From contig CM056743.1 in NCBI GenBank assembly GCA_029851415.1, forward strand, positions 14,562,727 through 14,626,726: DNA of 64,000 nt, read 5' to 3'. This document shows positions 12,160 to 25,288 of this stretch, piece after piece (the first letter of the stretch is position 1; every line of letters starts with the position of its first letter). The notes under the pieces were generated by a model. That model was not told where the DNA came from. It did not search any database and worked only from the letters and a program-made list of their open reading frames with translations. Source of the stretch: Eretmocerus hayati (Eukaryota; Arthropoda; Insecta; Hymenoptera; Aphelinidae). A program made the translations under genes and the position numbers.

Positions 12160-13164
12160 CCCTTAGCTGGCACACCTCTGTATTCAATCATAGCTGGCAC
12201 ACAGGGGTATGTCACACCCCACGTCAGGAAATTTCATTTTACTCGGCGCGCTTTCATTGTTTCAATCTGAAAATTTTTTTGGTCATAACTGAAGGCCTCC
12301 CGAAGATGCTATAATACCTTTGGGGTGTCGAAAGGGTGTTGGGCGGAAGCAAAAAAATGTATTGTGGAAACAATTCGCGAAAATGCGCAAAATTGGCAAT
12401 TTTCACTCCTGACCTTGTAACTTCGTTCATTTTTGAGCTATCTCCTTGAAATTTTGAGGAAGTACGTATTTGATAGCATACTTTGAGATGTACCAAGAGC
12501 CGATTGTCGATTCCACAAAAACCATATTTATTTTGAAGAATTACTATGGCCAAAAAATGGTATTTTTGTGAAATGATGGGAAACAAGTTTTTTCTAAAAA
12601 ACAATTATTTATTAAGTGATGAAAATTATTCTGGTGCCTCTAACATGAAAGAATCTTAGGATTAGTGTATCTCACGTGGAATGTAGTGATTTGGAACATC
12701 TATAAAATGGAATGAAAAAAAAATCGCTCCACTCCGCACTTTCACATACACTGCTGGCACACAGGGGTTCGCTACACCCCAGAGACGGAGACGCGCAGTT
12801 CTGGCGGCTGCTGCTGGCACACTAATGATGCGCAGGCCAATGCACCCATACGAATCGATAGAGGGGATCTCAAACAAACGGTAGATGGCGCGCGGAATGA
12901 AAAAAAAATCGCTCCACTCCGCACTTTCACATACACTGCTGGCACACAGGGGTTCGCTACACCCCAGAGACGGAGACGCGCAGTTCTGGCGGCTGCTGCT
13001 GGCACACTAATGATGCGCAGGCCAATGCACCCATACGAATCGATAGAGGGGATCTCAAACAAACGGTAGATGGTGCGCGGTGGTCGATTTTCAACGATCG
13101 CGGCATCTCAAAAGTTTTCCAAAGTTTCCGTGGGGTGTGCCACACCCCAAGTGCCAGCTAAGGG
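12160..13164. mobile_element. piggyBac-like non-autonomous element
   Basis: TTAA at 12156-12159 and at 13165-13168 flank the ends CCCTTAGCTGGCAC and GTGCCAGCTAAGGG, a perfect 14-bp terminal inverted repeat. TTAA target duplication with a CCC...GGG end is the piggyBac hallmark. The 1005-bp interior has no transposase. It carries several copies of a short hairpin module, CTGGCACACAGGGGT followed by ACACCCCA, near 12190, 12752 and 12938, with a related form beside the right end. Confidence 0.8.
12709..13078. repeat. 185-bp tandem duplication inside the piggyBac-like element
   Basis: Two head-to-tail units with a period of exactly 185 bp, starting near 12709 and 12894. They differ at about one base near the end (GGCGCGCGG versus GGTGCGCGG). 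Open minus-strand frames across the units are identical shadows of the duplication. Confidence 0.85.
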
Positions 13165-13168
13165 TTAA

Positions 13169-16100
13169 CATAACTTAATACATAAACCATAATCTTCTCT
13201 TGACATGGGATCCTGGTATCATCACCCAATCGGCTTTCATATCAAAAATATCAATGAAACAAAATGTTTTCTGTTTGGATTGTTACAGAGTCAAGAACGG
13301 GCTATTACAAGAACTCAGTTCTCTTCACAAGTGCAACCTAGAAAAAAATGTACGAAGCCGAGCCGCAATGAACCAAGTCAGATGCGGCCGCGTGAAATTT
13401 TTTTGTACTGCCAGAATACGTGAGAGAATAACGTCACTAGCAAAAAAAATTGACGAGAGAAAATGACTGACGATGACGACGACTACGACTGTGAGGACGT
13501 GAGGAGCACACGAAGCGTTGAAGAGTATAATATAAGAAGTCAGATTGACGTAAGCGATATGAATTGGTGGCGAGAGATCGTAGTATGTATGTATGCACTC
13601 GTATCGTGGAATAATTTTCTTGATCTACGCCGGAAGCGTAGATTTTTATCGATTACTTCTATAAGCTAACGGAAATTGAATGAATGAGATCCACAGAGTA
13701 ATCAGACAGAAATCTCTATGTACGAGAAATAGATTTAAAAAAATATATGATAAGTAGAGAACGAATCTTTGTCCAATATATGATGCCGCGTGAATCGATT
13801 ATAATTTAAATGAAAATATTATAAATACATTCATATAAATAAGGGAATCATATTAAAGTCTTGAGGCATCCATATGATCAAATTGAGGCGGGATATGTAA
13901 GAATAACTCAGTTTGCATAGCAAGCTGAACGATGAGATTGAACGAGTGAGATTACCGAATGTACGAAGTGTACGAAATGAGTCAAGATGTGAAAGATGAA
14001 CGATTTTTCGAGTGATATTAAAGTAATTATATAAAGACTGCTTCCACGAGTATGTAACGTATGCAAGTAGCACTCATTCCGTTTCAAAAAGTCTTATATA
14101 TATATATAATATATCTTACCGAGCGAAAATTAACGAGAGTGCGCAACATCGACTGTATAAGTCTATCAAATAATCGAATAAAGTAGTTAGTCTCCACAAT
14201 AATTATTAAGATGAAAAAAGATAAAAGTATTCGACTCGTTCTCTCATTTGTTTCCCAGTGCAATCTACTCGCCTACCTATCGATCACTCATGATTATTTG
14301 CACTTTCAGCATATTATATCATCGTATCATCGCATCATCATCGTATAATATTACTATAGCATGAGTCATCGCACATATTTCCAACTGGTAACGATTTAAT
14401 TCTCATACTCAACAAATGAGAAACGAGTCCAAAACTTTACCCGAAATATAGGGTACAAAAAGAAGAAAAATGTGTCCGTTTCCATTTGTTTTTCAAGGTC
14501 GAACAATATTAGATATATTATAAAGTTTGTATTGAGAAAAATCAAAATAATTATATCGTTTGAGGCTTGGGAATATTCGATTCAGACGGCCACTATTGAA
14601 CTTTTATAGATGGTAGTAAGAGATTTTCTAAACAATGAAAACCGTAATGCATAAAAAATTGTAATGCAAGCAAGAACGGTTACATTAGTGAACTAATCGA
14701 AAAGGAACTCAAACTAAATTTGAATTCCATAGGTCCACAGAAAAAAGGTTCCTTATGTGGAGAGGAGGAAGATATTCCTGGCGTGTTTTGAGCTACTGAA
14801 TACGAATTCGAACGCAGAAGAGCACCTTTTCCAGGTTGTTTTCAAATTATGGTCCTATAAATAGGTTGTAAAAATACTTGGGTGAGAGATTTGCATTCTA
14901 TAAGCAAATTGCAACATATTAGAAAATTTCCAAGAGCGTGATCGTATTTGTCATCAAATTTTACGTCGAAGACAAATTCTTTGAGAAATTTTGTACACAC
15001 TCAAAAGGTAGAAGAAATTCTAGATGTGCTACAACTCCCTAGTTGGGCTATTTTTTGTCCTAGACTAAGATAGTGACTACATGAGTCAAAACTGAGGGCA
15101 AGATCAAATTTTTCGTCAAATTTTACTTCTGTAACGAATTTTTGAGGGTTTTCGTCGATGCGAGGAGCCCAAGCAAAAATCACTGAAGGAATCACTAAAA
15201 CACAGCGTCAATACGCTGATATGAAACCTGATATTCTGTGTAATTTTTCGCTCACCTCCTCTTCTAGCTTCCCAGCATTGCTAAAAATTCCCAGAAAATA
15301 TGATTTAGGTGTAAAATTTGCCTTAGTATTCGATTCCGCGTTTGTTTTTGACCTACGTAGTCACCATTTTAGTCTAGGACAAAAATACCCTACCTCCAGG
15401 AAATTTTATGACATCTAGGATCTTTTTCTAGCTCGCTAGAGGTATAAAATTCTCAGAAAATGTATCTCTGGTGTAAAATTTGATGGCCAAAATTATCCTG
15501 CCTTTAATTATGCTGTGACAGGTCAGAATTTGTCTCCAAACGGACACGGAAAAGTGCTGTTTCGAGTTCAGATTCATGTTCAGCAGCTCAAAATGCGTCA
15601 GAAACAACTTTCACCATTTTTGATCAGGAAAAATTTTCTTGTGGGCCTGATTATCCAGAATCCCGCGATGCGAACAGGCCATAGCAGCTAACCCGATGAG
15701 TATAATTATTAGAAAAAAAATATCACGACCAATAATAATCAGTACTTGTATGTATATCCAGAATAAATATTGTTCTCGATCTGTTTGTACAATTTTAGTT
15801 TCATTCGCAATTACCAACCTTCCAAAATTCAGTACATAGCTGATGGTAACTTTCGTACGACTATCGAAGCTATTTATTTTTGAAAATCAAAAATATAGCC
15901 TGTTTACATTTTAATTATGGCCAACAAGAATTATCTGACGTTCAAAATGATTCAAAATGAGTTTGTAGGGAATCCAAACTGTCCCGATGCATTTTCAAAG
16001 TATTTTAGTTATGAGAATGAAATTTCGTATCACTCAAAACGATGTGTGAATCTAACTATCAAAACTCCATGTACATAGACTTTTAGTTTTAAAAAGTGAG

Positions 16101-16739
16101 GCATAACCGTGTTGTAAAGTACACATTATCGTATAGAATATGTCTAGGTATCGGGTAAGCGCCCGGTTAGAGAAAATATCTAATAGTAGAAACTGTGAAT
16201 TTAATCACTGATTAGTTCATCCACATTGAATATATTGCCAATTTTGCAAAAATTTGTAATGAGCAAATAATGTGCGACTGAAAATCAAAGACAAAATTCG
16301 AAACTCTGAATCCAAAAATAGGATATGGGATTTTTTAATCAAAATTGTACATCTGCTTCTTTTCATTTGGCATTACTTCGGAATCGAACAGTGTTTATGA
16401 TTATTTCTGTGATTTTCTTCATAAACCTCTCCTACAATATTTATGCAAAGTGAATCATGATGATCACGAGTGTATTTGTAACACCACAAAAATCTTTTCG
16501 AGAACTTCCATCTTATGCGCAAAATGATAGAGACGAAGAAAAGTAGTCGGCGATTGATGATTGAAGCTTTCTTTTCGATATACAGATGGGAATTATAGTG
16601 TGAGAGAATCATCAGTTAACTCATGTAATTCAACATACTACAAACTATGAATAAATAATAGTTGTTATTGTAAATGATTTTGATATTATGATTTATAGAT
16701 AACCACCCCACCCTAACCTACTCTTCTTTGGATTGAGCA
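13169..16739. other. AT-rich stretch without recognised genes
   Basis: No coding exon was supported. There is a TA-rich run near 14096-14118 and a diverged inverted repeat described separately at 15021-15419. Confidence 0.4.
15021..15419. repeat. Diverged inverted repeat
   Basis: The segment around 15021-15090 (with GTCCTAGACTAAGATAG) pairs imperfectly with 15340-15419 on the other strand (GTCCTAGACTAAAATGG in the complement). Probably an old foldback fragment; no target duplication was found. Confidence 0.4.
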
Positions 16740-17114
16740 CACTGAGAAAAAAATTTTGGTCGTACGACCTTGCGTTTTGCCGTACGATCAAAAAGTGGTA
16801 TAGCCAGGAGAGCAATACCGATTTTGTCATCACCCCAATCCATCAGATCGGTTTGGCAGTCTGGTGTTACTGCCAGAATAAATCTTGATGGATTCACAGT
16901 CACATTACGGGAATTTTGCCACAAAAGCTACCAATTTTTTGCACAGAATGGTAATGGTAGAGGGACAAATATAATCAAAAGATTTTTAGGTTATTCGCAT
17001 GCAATAACAAAATAACAAAATCATTTTGCTGTGATGACAATCCATTATTGGTCTGACGGCAATACCACGTAATAATACAGTCGTATTGTGCTGACGGCAA
17101 TATTTTTCTCAGTG
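16740..17114. mobile_element. MITE with CACTGAGAAAAA ends
   Basis: The left end CACTGAGAAAAA (16740) and the complement of the right end (TTTTTCTCAGTG, ending 17114) form a terminal inverted repeat. The 375-bp interior has paired GTCGTACG/CGTACGA strings near the left end and repeated TGACGGCAATA motifs near the right. CA flanks both ends, so the target duplication is at most 2 bp. Ends starting CACTG suggest a CACTA/Chapaev-type family. No coding capacity. Confidence 0.6.
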
Positions 17115-18640
17115 CACACAAAATACGAAACTTTGCTCGTCTCACAGTTTTGATCTTTTTTGGAGTCACTCTGAGAGGTTTCAAACTTGGTAAAACTCCC
17201 TTCTTTGCTACTTTGGACTCATTTCTTGACCTGTCAATAATCAAATAGAACCATATTTCCTATCGACAACATCATTTGAATGGATGAATTTACGATGGAA
17301 GATGGAAAATCTAAACTTGACCAACTAATTTCCCATGTGTGAATCAAATCACTATTCTGATGTTTTTTGAAATTTTATAATGATTTCAAATCAAGTTCAC
17401 ACGAGAAACAGGCTGAAATTGATGAATTGATCATTCTTTCCCCAATTCTACATAATTTTTTTTTTTATTCAAACTTCTTTACCATTCAAACGTGGAAAAT
17501 CCTCGCCAATAGTAATTTTGATCAATATAATGCGGGAATCATCAAAATATTTCAGTCATTTTTCTTTTAATCAGCAAAGCTGTTCACAGCAAAGATTGAT
17601 TTTCTAGGCCAGACTTTCTATCTAATAAATCGTGGTTGGATCTCCGAGATACTCGGACGGTCCAAAGTTCCAATCCAAACTTCAAACGTCAAAGTATCTA
17701 TTCGTTTCAGCAGTTTGAATGACACCTGAGTATTCTATCAAATGCCAATTTTCATCAAAATTTAAATATTAAATAAGAACGAATAAAACTGGAGTATGTT
17801 CTCTTGAGTAATACACAAAATTCATCCAAAGTTCACCAAAGAAAATCCATTCATCAATAAAAATGTACAAATTTAAATCCTAAGCGATATGTCAGCCATA
17901 AGAACTACTTTCACGCAAGACAGATTTTCTACCATACGCCACGTAAAACAGATTGAGAGTGAGAAAGAAAGAAAGAAAGAGAGAGTCACTGGTATTACCA
18001 TCAGTGTTGAGCCCCTAAACTCAGCTTTATATTCGTTCTATGAGTTGGTATATGGCGTATATATACGGTGCGAAAATGTAAAATGCGATTCAACGAGTCA
18101 GTGCGTTTGGCTCAGTACGCCCTGTCAGCATATTTGTACGCGAGGAAAAAAAATGAACGTTTCCATGCAAATGAGGGGCTTGACTCTATACTACGTCACC
18201 CACTCGCTACTGTATATACCTACATGTATATTTGTACCCCCGCCTTTTACTCGCCAGTTCACCCTGCTTTTTTTCCACTTCAAACTCCGACCCCCCATCC
18301 TTTTTCTCTCTTTCTTGTATTTTACATGCGTTCTTGATTTCTTCATCTCATTTGCAACTCATTCTAGAAATGTTTTGTCTCACGTTTTTAACTGAGAATC
18401 AAGTTTTGTAACTGGATTAATTCCTGTCTTTGACACTGACAGAATCTTCGATCTAGGAAATCCCAACGCATTTTAAATCTCATACGATTTCTTTTTTTTT
18501 GTCAGTTTCCCGTGTGTTAGATGCTATCATGGAAGTCTTTCTTTTCATGTACACCAATTTGGAGGACGAATGTTCCTCTAGAGGATTTGAGCAAGCGCAG
18601 GAACTTTCGTAGCTTGCAATAGGATGGAAAATTTTCTAAA
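17115..18640. other. No gene recognised
   Basis: One open frame of 168 codons on + (17889-18395) has no domain or splice context and I treat it as chance. A short GAAA run lies near 17966-17982. Confidence 0.4.
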
Positions 18641-18960
18641 AAGTACGATGTCGATACACTTTGCGTAATGGTATACTTTGCGCATAGCTTTTTGGCTTTT
18701 ACTCGCGGATGATCAGAAAATACTGCCCGACTCACAGGAGTAAAACCTAATTTTCGTATCCTCGTCATCTTAACTGCGGCTCGGACCGGTGATCTATAAA
18801 AAACTTGCATGCAAAAAAAAGTTTATACGTCCATACGTAGAAACAGCGTGTTTCTAGGCCTCCTCGCTACGCGATAAAACTGCATACGCGTCTCGTGCGG
18901 AAACATTTTTCCAGCACTCGACGCGTGATGTACTATTTCACACCCTTGTATCGCACAGCA
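18641..18960 (+). repeat. Interspersed hairpin repeat, copy A (disrupted)
   Basis: Shares TCGATACAC..TTGCGTAA, GTAAAACCTA, TCGTATCCTCGT and CACCCTTGTATCG with the copies at 20180-20398 and 41757-41968. It is interrupted by about 130 unrelated bases before the last segment. Confidence 0.5.
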
Positions 18961-18999
18961 AAAGAAAATCCTCACTGTCAGATTGCCTCAGCATTTTAC

Positions 19000-20170
19000 T
19001 GTTGCATCTTAAATTTGTTCTGAGTCTGACCGTCAGATGCAATAAATGATCTTTTTCTTCGTTTCAGAAAAAACACTATGATATTGAAACGATTCGCATG
19101 CAATGAAGTTTCATCGTCTGAGAATAATTGTATTTCATCCTTGTAGAAATGCACACGATCATTATGCACGAGCTACGTTTTGCTGTAAAATCATTCGAGA
19201 TTGAATACTTAATCGTAGCATAGATCATTTTCTATCTGATTGTGATTTACGGATATCGCCATGCGTCGTTGAAATCTTGATCATTGATCTATTAAAAAAA
19301 AAAAAGAAAAAGAAAAAATAGTTGCCATTCGCCCTTCATCACTCGCGAATCTAGAAGTATAATCTAAACTCAAATACTTAATATAACAAACATGCATCGG
19401 TGAGACTGAGAGACCTGGAATAATGCTTGCTGTAAGATTGAATCCTGCTTTATATGCTACGCTTGCTCATTTTAAAGATTTTTCATCTTGAATTTGTTGC
19501 ATCTTGCTCGAAGCACGCACAAAATCGATCCGAGACTGAGGATCTATTGTCGTAGCAGTGGAAAATTTCATTCAGACATGAAGTTTGGTAGAAAAATCCG
19601 ATATTGCCCTTGGTTTCGCTGGAACAGGTCTGATATTTTACATCTGAAACACAAAGAGTCATATCTGCATATTCTTCTACGCAAAAATAAGGATATACCT
19701 TGAAAATTTGAATTCAAAGGTGCTCTTTCGAGTTCAGATTTTTGTCCAGCACCTCAAATCGTGCCGAAAATGCTTAGATTCCACAATTTTTTATCAGAGG
19801 ACTCCTATTTCTTCTTTCGGAAGTCTGTATTATCAAGAATTGGAAACACTTATTACACATATCACGGTGAGCTTGAGCGTTTTTTTGATGTTGCAAAATA
19901 ACACCCGAGGAAATCTTGTGGGGTATGATTTCTAAATGTTTCAGGATCACTTTTTAATTCCGAGTGAAATCGTGTAAAACTAGCCATTTTTATTTTCCTC
20001 ATTTTTGGTGTTTCTCTTTGGGAGTAATCGTCTTTTCTCCTTGTCGAGGGATCTGATTTATGTTAAAATAATCTCGGTCTCAACTTATACGACAAAATTT
20101 CGGTGTCATGACATCTCCACCTATGGAGCAAAGTAGACTCCAATCGCGAATCCCAAATCTCAATTAATAG
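19000..20170. other. No gene recognised
   Basis: Only a low-complexity A-rich run near 19292-19318 stands out. Confidence 0.4.
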
Positions 20171-20179
20171 AGTGGTTTA

Positions 20180-20398
20180 TGGTAATTTTCGATACACTGT
20201 GCGTAAAAGTGCACTTTGCGCACAGTTTGTCGACTTTTACTCACAGTTTATCGAAAAGTATAGTTAGATACACGGCCGTAAAACCTATTATTCGCATCCT
20301 CGTGATGATTCCGACCCTCGCCTGCGGCTCGGGCCCGAAACCCATCACTCGGACGCGAATAAAACGTTTTACGCCCTTGTATCGAAATGTACTATTTT
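20180..20398 (+). repeat. Interspersed hairpin repeat, copy B (best preserved)
   Basis: The right half, 20263-20390, is an imperfect palindrome: GATACACGGCCGTAAAACC pairs with the complement of the end GTTTTACGCCCTTGTATCG, and CGCATCCTCGTGATG pairs with CATCACTCGGACGCG. The centre is GC-rich (CTGCGGCTCGGGCCC). The left half has its own shorter pairing built on GTGCGTAAAAGTGCAC. It is non-coding. I do not recognise the family; a small foldback MITE is the simplest reading. Confidence 0.6.
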
Positions 20399-20399
20399 G

Positions 20400-22242
20400 A
20401 GGAAAAAGCTTGACACTTCGTTACATCACACATCGGAATTTTCTTCGATTGGTCGGCCCTTCGATCGTCAAATTTTTCAGAAGTTCGAAGAAAAAGAATA
20501 ATGTGAATGGTCATTCAGTCATAAACGATTGCAAATAGGCAGACTTGAGTAACGTGTCAATCGTATCAGTACAAATAAATCCAGACTTTTTACAAATGGA
20601 TGTGCGTTTACTGGGAAATCATTCTGTAATATCATTTTCGAACAAAAATATAAATTTTAGATACATCATATCAGAACAAACTGCTTTGCGAAATACTCCG
20701 AGACAGTCGTTGCCAAACAATAGAGAAATTGAATCATTTGTTGAGCAATGATGCACGAAATTCGAGAAATTGCTTGCCATTCCGAAATACAGATCTTGGA
20801 GTTGATTGCTTATGAATATTATTGTTAAAATTGATGATGGTGCGCTCAATTCACAATATCTATTAATACATCAACCGTGGTAACAGACATTTTCAATTCT
20901 CAAGATGAAAAAAGAGACGGTTATTTCCAAAGAAAAACACCAGAAAATGACGAATTTGAAAAAATGGCTAGTTTTACGATTTCACTCAAAGTTGGTAAGT
21001 GATCTGAAACATTCAGGTGTCATACTCCACAAAAATTTTTCAGGTGGTATTTCGCAACATTAAAAAATAGCTGAGGTTCACCATGACAGTCTAATAGAAA
21101 CCCTCTGTAGATACTCAAGAATCAAATCGCACTGAAAAAAATTGTTCTAGCCTGTCTATTCATACCTTAATACTGACTACCCGTCTCATTTGGCAAGTTC
21201 GAATCTTTCAGAAATCCTTTTTTTACATTTCTACCCTCCTCGAATCATAAAGACAAAACCAAATTGCCCGCTTACTTCTCTTTTATATTCGGAGGACACA
21301 TTGCTGCCGACAATCATCGTTTCCGCATTTGCATAATTATCGAATAAAATGTCTGCTACCAGAATTGGGGAGTGTCTTGACAAGAAAGAAGTATGCCTTA
21401 AGTGCAAACCCCAAGAGCTTCCCATGGAAGTCGTTGAGAGCTAATCGATTTTTTACAATCTTATTGCCGTTCTGTCTCATCATATAATTCTGCTTCGCTT
21501 TCAAAAAAATTCAAGATGTTCCTTATCAGATAATTAATTTTCTTACTCGTACACCACCGTAATTCAATATTTATGAGGTATGTATGCGTTTGATGTACTT
21601 CACTTACTTCTCAACCAAGTTATATAATTTCTCCTATGCATTTTTCAAATATTTCAGAGCGGAATAGTGGTAAAATGGAATTCAGTGAGTCAGACTGTGA
21701 GTTCGACTGAAAAATATTTGTCTGAAATTGAATCAAACCTCCATAATTATGGTTAGTTTTTGTATGAAACAGAATTGCCTCATTAATCAAGTACCATTGT
21801 CAGTCTTAGAACTTTTTTGAGACTTTATCAGAACATACTAATGGAGAATTTTGAAAAGTGTAGGGTAAAAATAGGTAAAACTACCTGCTCTGCCAAAAAT
21901 TCTCGATTTAGTAGTTGCTAGAGAATCTCGAGGTACGTCAACTCTAAGTGTCTACTTTTCATTTTGTCACGAACATGTCTGAATGTGTCACCGAAGGTAA
22001 TGAAGTGAGTTGAGTTAGTCGGCGAGGACGGAAAAGGGAGAAAATAAGGCAGAGGAGCTATAAGCAGCAGATCCTCCCTCCTTCCCCCATCAAATGCCTT
22101 GTCAACACAATGCTTTTACTCCAATTCTCTTAATCGATTTATCCATCTGAAAATCGTGACAACCGTTCGAGAAAACAATCTGAGAAAATTCTTTGAGAAA
22201 CTCTAATTTACGAATCATTTTTATTTGAAATTTTTCATGTAG
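20400..22242. other. No gene recognised
   Basis: No supported exon. A TTTCAG at about 21657 followed by 27 open bases and a GTGAGT donor is too short to call. Confidence 0.35.
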
Positions 22243-22796
22243 CGTAAACCGGGGTGACTTTAGAACATTTTTTGACTTTCAGTTTGAACTTCTCTACAAT
22301 TCAAAGCCATTTATAAATTTTGCAACCGGTGTGACTTTGTAACATGTTCATTCATATACTGACATCTACTGCGACGCACAGCGGATACAAATAGGGATTT
22401 CTTGCATAACTCAATGTCACGTGAAATTTCGACCAATAGATATGATTTGAATGAGATATTTTCGAATTCTTTTTGTTCAATAAGATGCCATTCTGTAAAT
22501 TTCGATTCGTGCACTTCTAAGGGGTCTCAATCGCGTTTGGAAGAGATGGAAACACGATCGAAGGAAATCCTTTCGTTTTTAGCAAGCACCATACAACATG
22601 GTGTGTAATAGGTTTTCTTGAGGGAAATTTTCGTGCCAGCAACTTGAAACAAGTTTTGAGAGCATTGTAGCACTTTAGAGAACTCGCCCCCCACAAATCC
22701 CTGCTAGAGCTTGCAGGACGATTATGTAACGCTGGCAATCCTTCCCGGGAAAATATTACAAAGTCATATCGGTGTCCAAAGTCAACCCGGTTTACG
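22243..22796. mobile_element. MITE with CGTAAACCGGGG ends
   Basis: The left end CGTAAACCGGGGTGACTTT and the complement of the right end CGTAAACCGGGTTGACTTT form an inverted repeat with one mismatch in 19. TA lies within 1 bp of each end. The 554-bp interior repeats the motif GTGACTTTGTAAC near 22328 and, inverted, ATTACAAAGTCAT near 22754. No coding capacity. Confidence 0.7.
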
Positions 22797-24448
22797 GTAA
22801 TAGTTTTCTATCGACTTTTTGAAGGGGTTGGTCAGTTTACCTAAAAAATTACTTCAAGTATTTTTTAGGGGCACACTACACATTCGATACAATAGAATAT
22901 GCATTGATTTTGGTAGGAATATTGATGCTCCCCAAATCTCAAAATTTATTGTCACGGAAAACTTTGGTCTGTCACAGTCAAGGTAAAAATCTCAACGATT
23001 ATATCATATCTTTACGAAACAACTTTGAAATTATTGTAAATTACTTCGAATCTTCTTTCTTCGATAGCGAAGTATCATACGAAAAATCAAATCATTGATG
23101 CATTTCAACTGTAATCTATGATTCGAGGTATGATTATTTTGCACTGAATGATATCATGCACTGAATGAATCTATGATATAACCATCAATACTTTCTTCAC
23201 TCAAATGAATAATTCTGGAAGACGCTTGAGCAATATAACTGAGAAATTCCATGGATAATGAGAAAATTCACTAAGGAATAGAGATAGAAGCATGTAAGCA
23301 TATAAAATGTAAGAAAAGTGGGCATTACGTTCGTGCATGTAAGGAGAACATAAAAAGTAAAAGGACGGTGTACCTGGTCAATTGCGGCGAGAGAAGGATA
23401 AGTTTCAGAATAGTGGAAGTACTATAGAGAGAGAGAGAGAGAAAGAAGAATGGAACGTTGCGAATCCTTCATAAATGCGAAACCGGTAATCAAAGTGTCC
23501 GATCGGACGAGATGAATCGCCTCACGTACAACGCTCTTTTTCATACATCTTTCATCTCTCTTACTTGTTGTCTCTTCCTACTTTTTTCTGTTTTTCGTCT
23601 CATTTTCTTTTATGGTACTCGTTCATCTGCACTCTCGCATAGTCCCCTTCGATACCTCAGTTTTCTTCGATTTTTCGTACGACTCTTGAGTTATTCCATG
23701 GAATTCATCTTTCATGTAATTGTTATTTATAGTCCGGCTTCGATTATTTGAACAGGAGTCTAAACTTTATTCAATGTGGTATTGAAATTCAAAATCGCAA
23801 CTTAATCACAGTTAGTCACGTACCTCAAATTTATGTAAATGAGCGGTTACTCACGTCGGGATTTTGTTGAAAACTTCACGATCTCGACTATCAATCAAGT
23901 TGGATCTTGATATTAATCCTACATCATTCTTTCTTGATTCATAAAATTTGGTCTAATGAAAAGCATCACCGCAAATGGAATTACAAACGAAAATCTTAGT
24001 TGGATCCAAATCAGGGTGTCTCGTGGAATGATATTGATTCGGTACTAGCCGTATGATGGATAGTGATAAGGAATCTGTTTCACTCGCTTACTGAAAGTGT
24101 CCTCACATGTGTGAAAAACATGTCAAAAACTCGTGATTAATGATAATTTTTGATTGACACGCGATGAAAATTCGACAAAATTCTCAAATATCTATATGGC
24201 AATGCCAAAAATATATCCCCACAACTTTGGGGTTTTCATATCTGTGGCCCAGAGGAAAAGGGAACCATCTGAAAATTTCTAGCTAAATGGAACTATCTCG
24301 TATGAAATATAAGTAATACAAGAGATACTTCTATCTGAACAAAAACTTTCAGATAGTTCCTCTTCACTCTGGGACATCGACATGCTGATTTGTTGTAGAA
24401 AATAGATTTGGACGAAGATGTCTAATCCTGTAATTTCTCCATTTTTCG
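22797..24448. other. No gene recognised
   Basis: AT-rich. A GA dinucleotide run lies near 23427-23442. No supported exon. Confidence 0.4.
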
Positions 24449-25266
24449 TCATCCTTCGTAACCCGAACCTGGTAAGTCGGGTCCGAAGTTATCTGGTTCA
24501 GGACCAATGTAATTCGACTAAAAATTTTAGTGAATGAGAGACTATTTATCATGATTTGTGAACTATATGAATAGTTACAGACGAATGATGATCCTAGAAT
24601 ATTTATGGATCCTGCTCTGCGTTTCTGAAAACAAGTTAATTTCCAAGACCATGAAGATTTTTCCGAGCACGTAGCTGTGGCTGTCAACGAACCGTGAGAC
24701 TCACTGGACCTACTTACCACTAGTTTTATCAAGGATTTTCCGAGATTTCATTTGTGAAAATCATTTAACTTGAGACAATGATTGACGGTGAGTCTATCTC
24801 ATTATCAATAAGCTGAATCGCAATATTAATAGGCTCAAAGATCAAAGAAATTGCCTTCAAAAACTATCCACCAAAATACTGCACAATATTATGATTAAGA
24901 AATGATTCTGGTCAAATTATTTACCCTCGTCTCATCTCGTAGCAGCCGCTAATTTTTTACATAGCACTTTTTTGTTTTGTCGAAAGGAAAAAAATGTAGT
25001 AGCTCTCATGAATTTGTATTAGAATCGCGAAGTAGTTTTTATTCTGGTTTGGGGCCAAAAAAAATCAGCCTACAGGCTTATTAATATCCATTTTTTATTC
25101 GTATTACATACTACACTATCCGTATATATGTATAGTATATAAGTAACGCTCAAAAGTGTTTTTTGCAATCGTTTTCTTGGAACACATTATGCAGTCCAAG
25201 TGTCTTACCACAGCTTATTCTCAATATTAATACAAGCCCGTTGGCGGCTCTTTCGCGGATAAAAAT

Positions 25267-25288
25267 CACACACACACACACACACACA
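25267..25288. repeat. (CA)n microsatellite
   Basis: About eleven uninterrupted CA units. Confidence 0.9.

Noticed and set aside
17889..18395. 168-codon open frame on +
   Set aside because: Low-complexity start, Phe/Leu-rich end and an overlapping second frame of similar length; looks like chance.
21657..21683. 27-bp micro-exon on + between TTTCAG and GTGAGT
   Set aside because: Nine codons with good splice sites can occur by chance, and no neighbouring exons were found.
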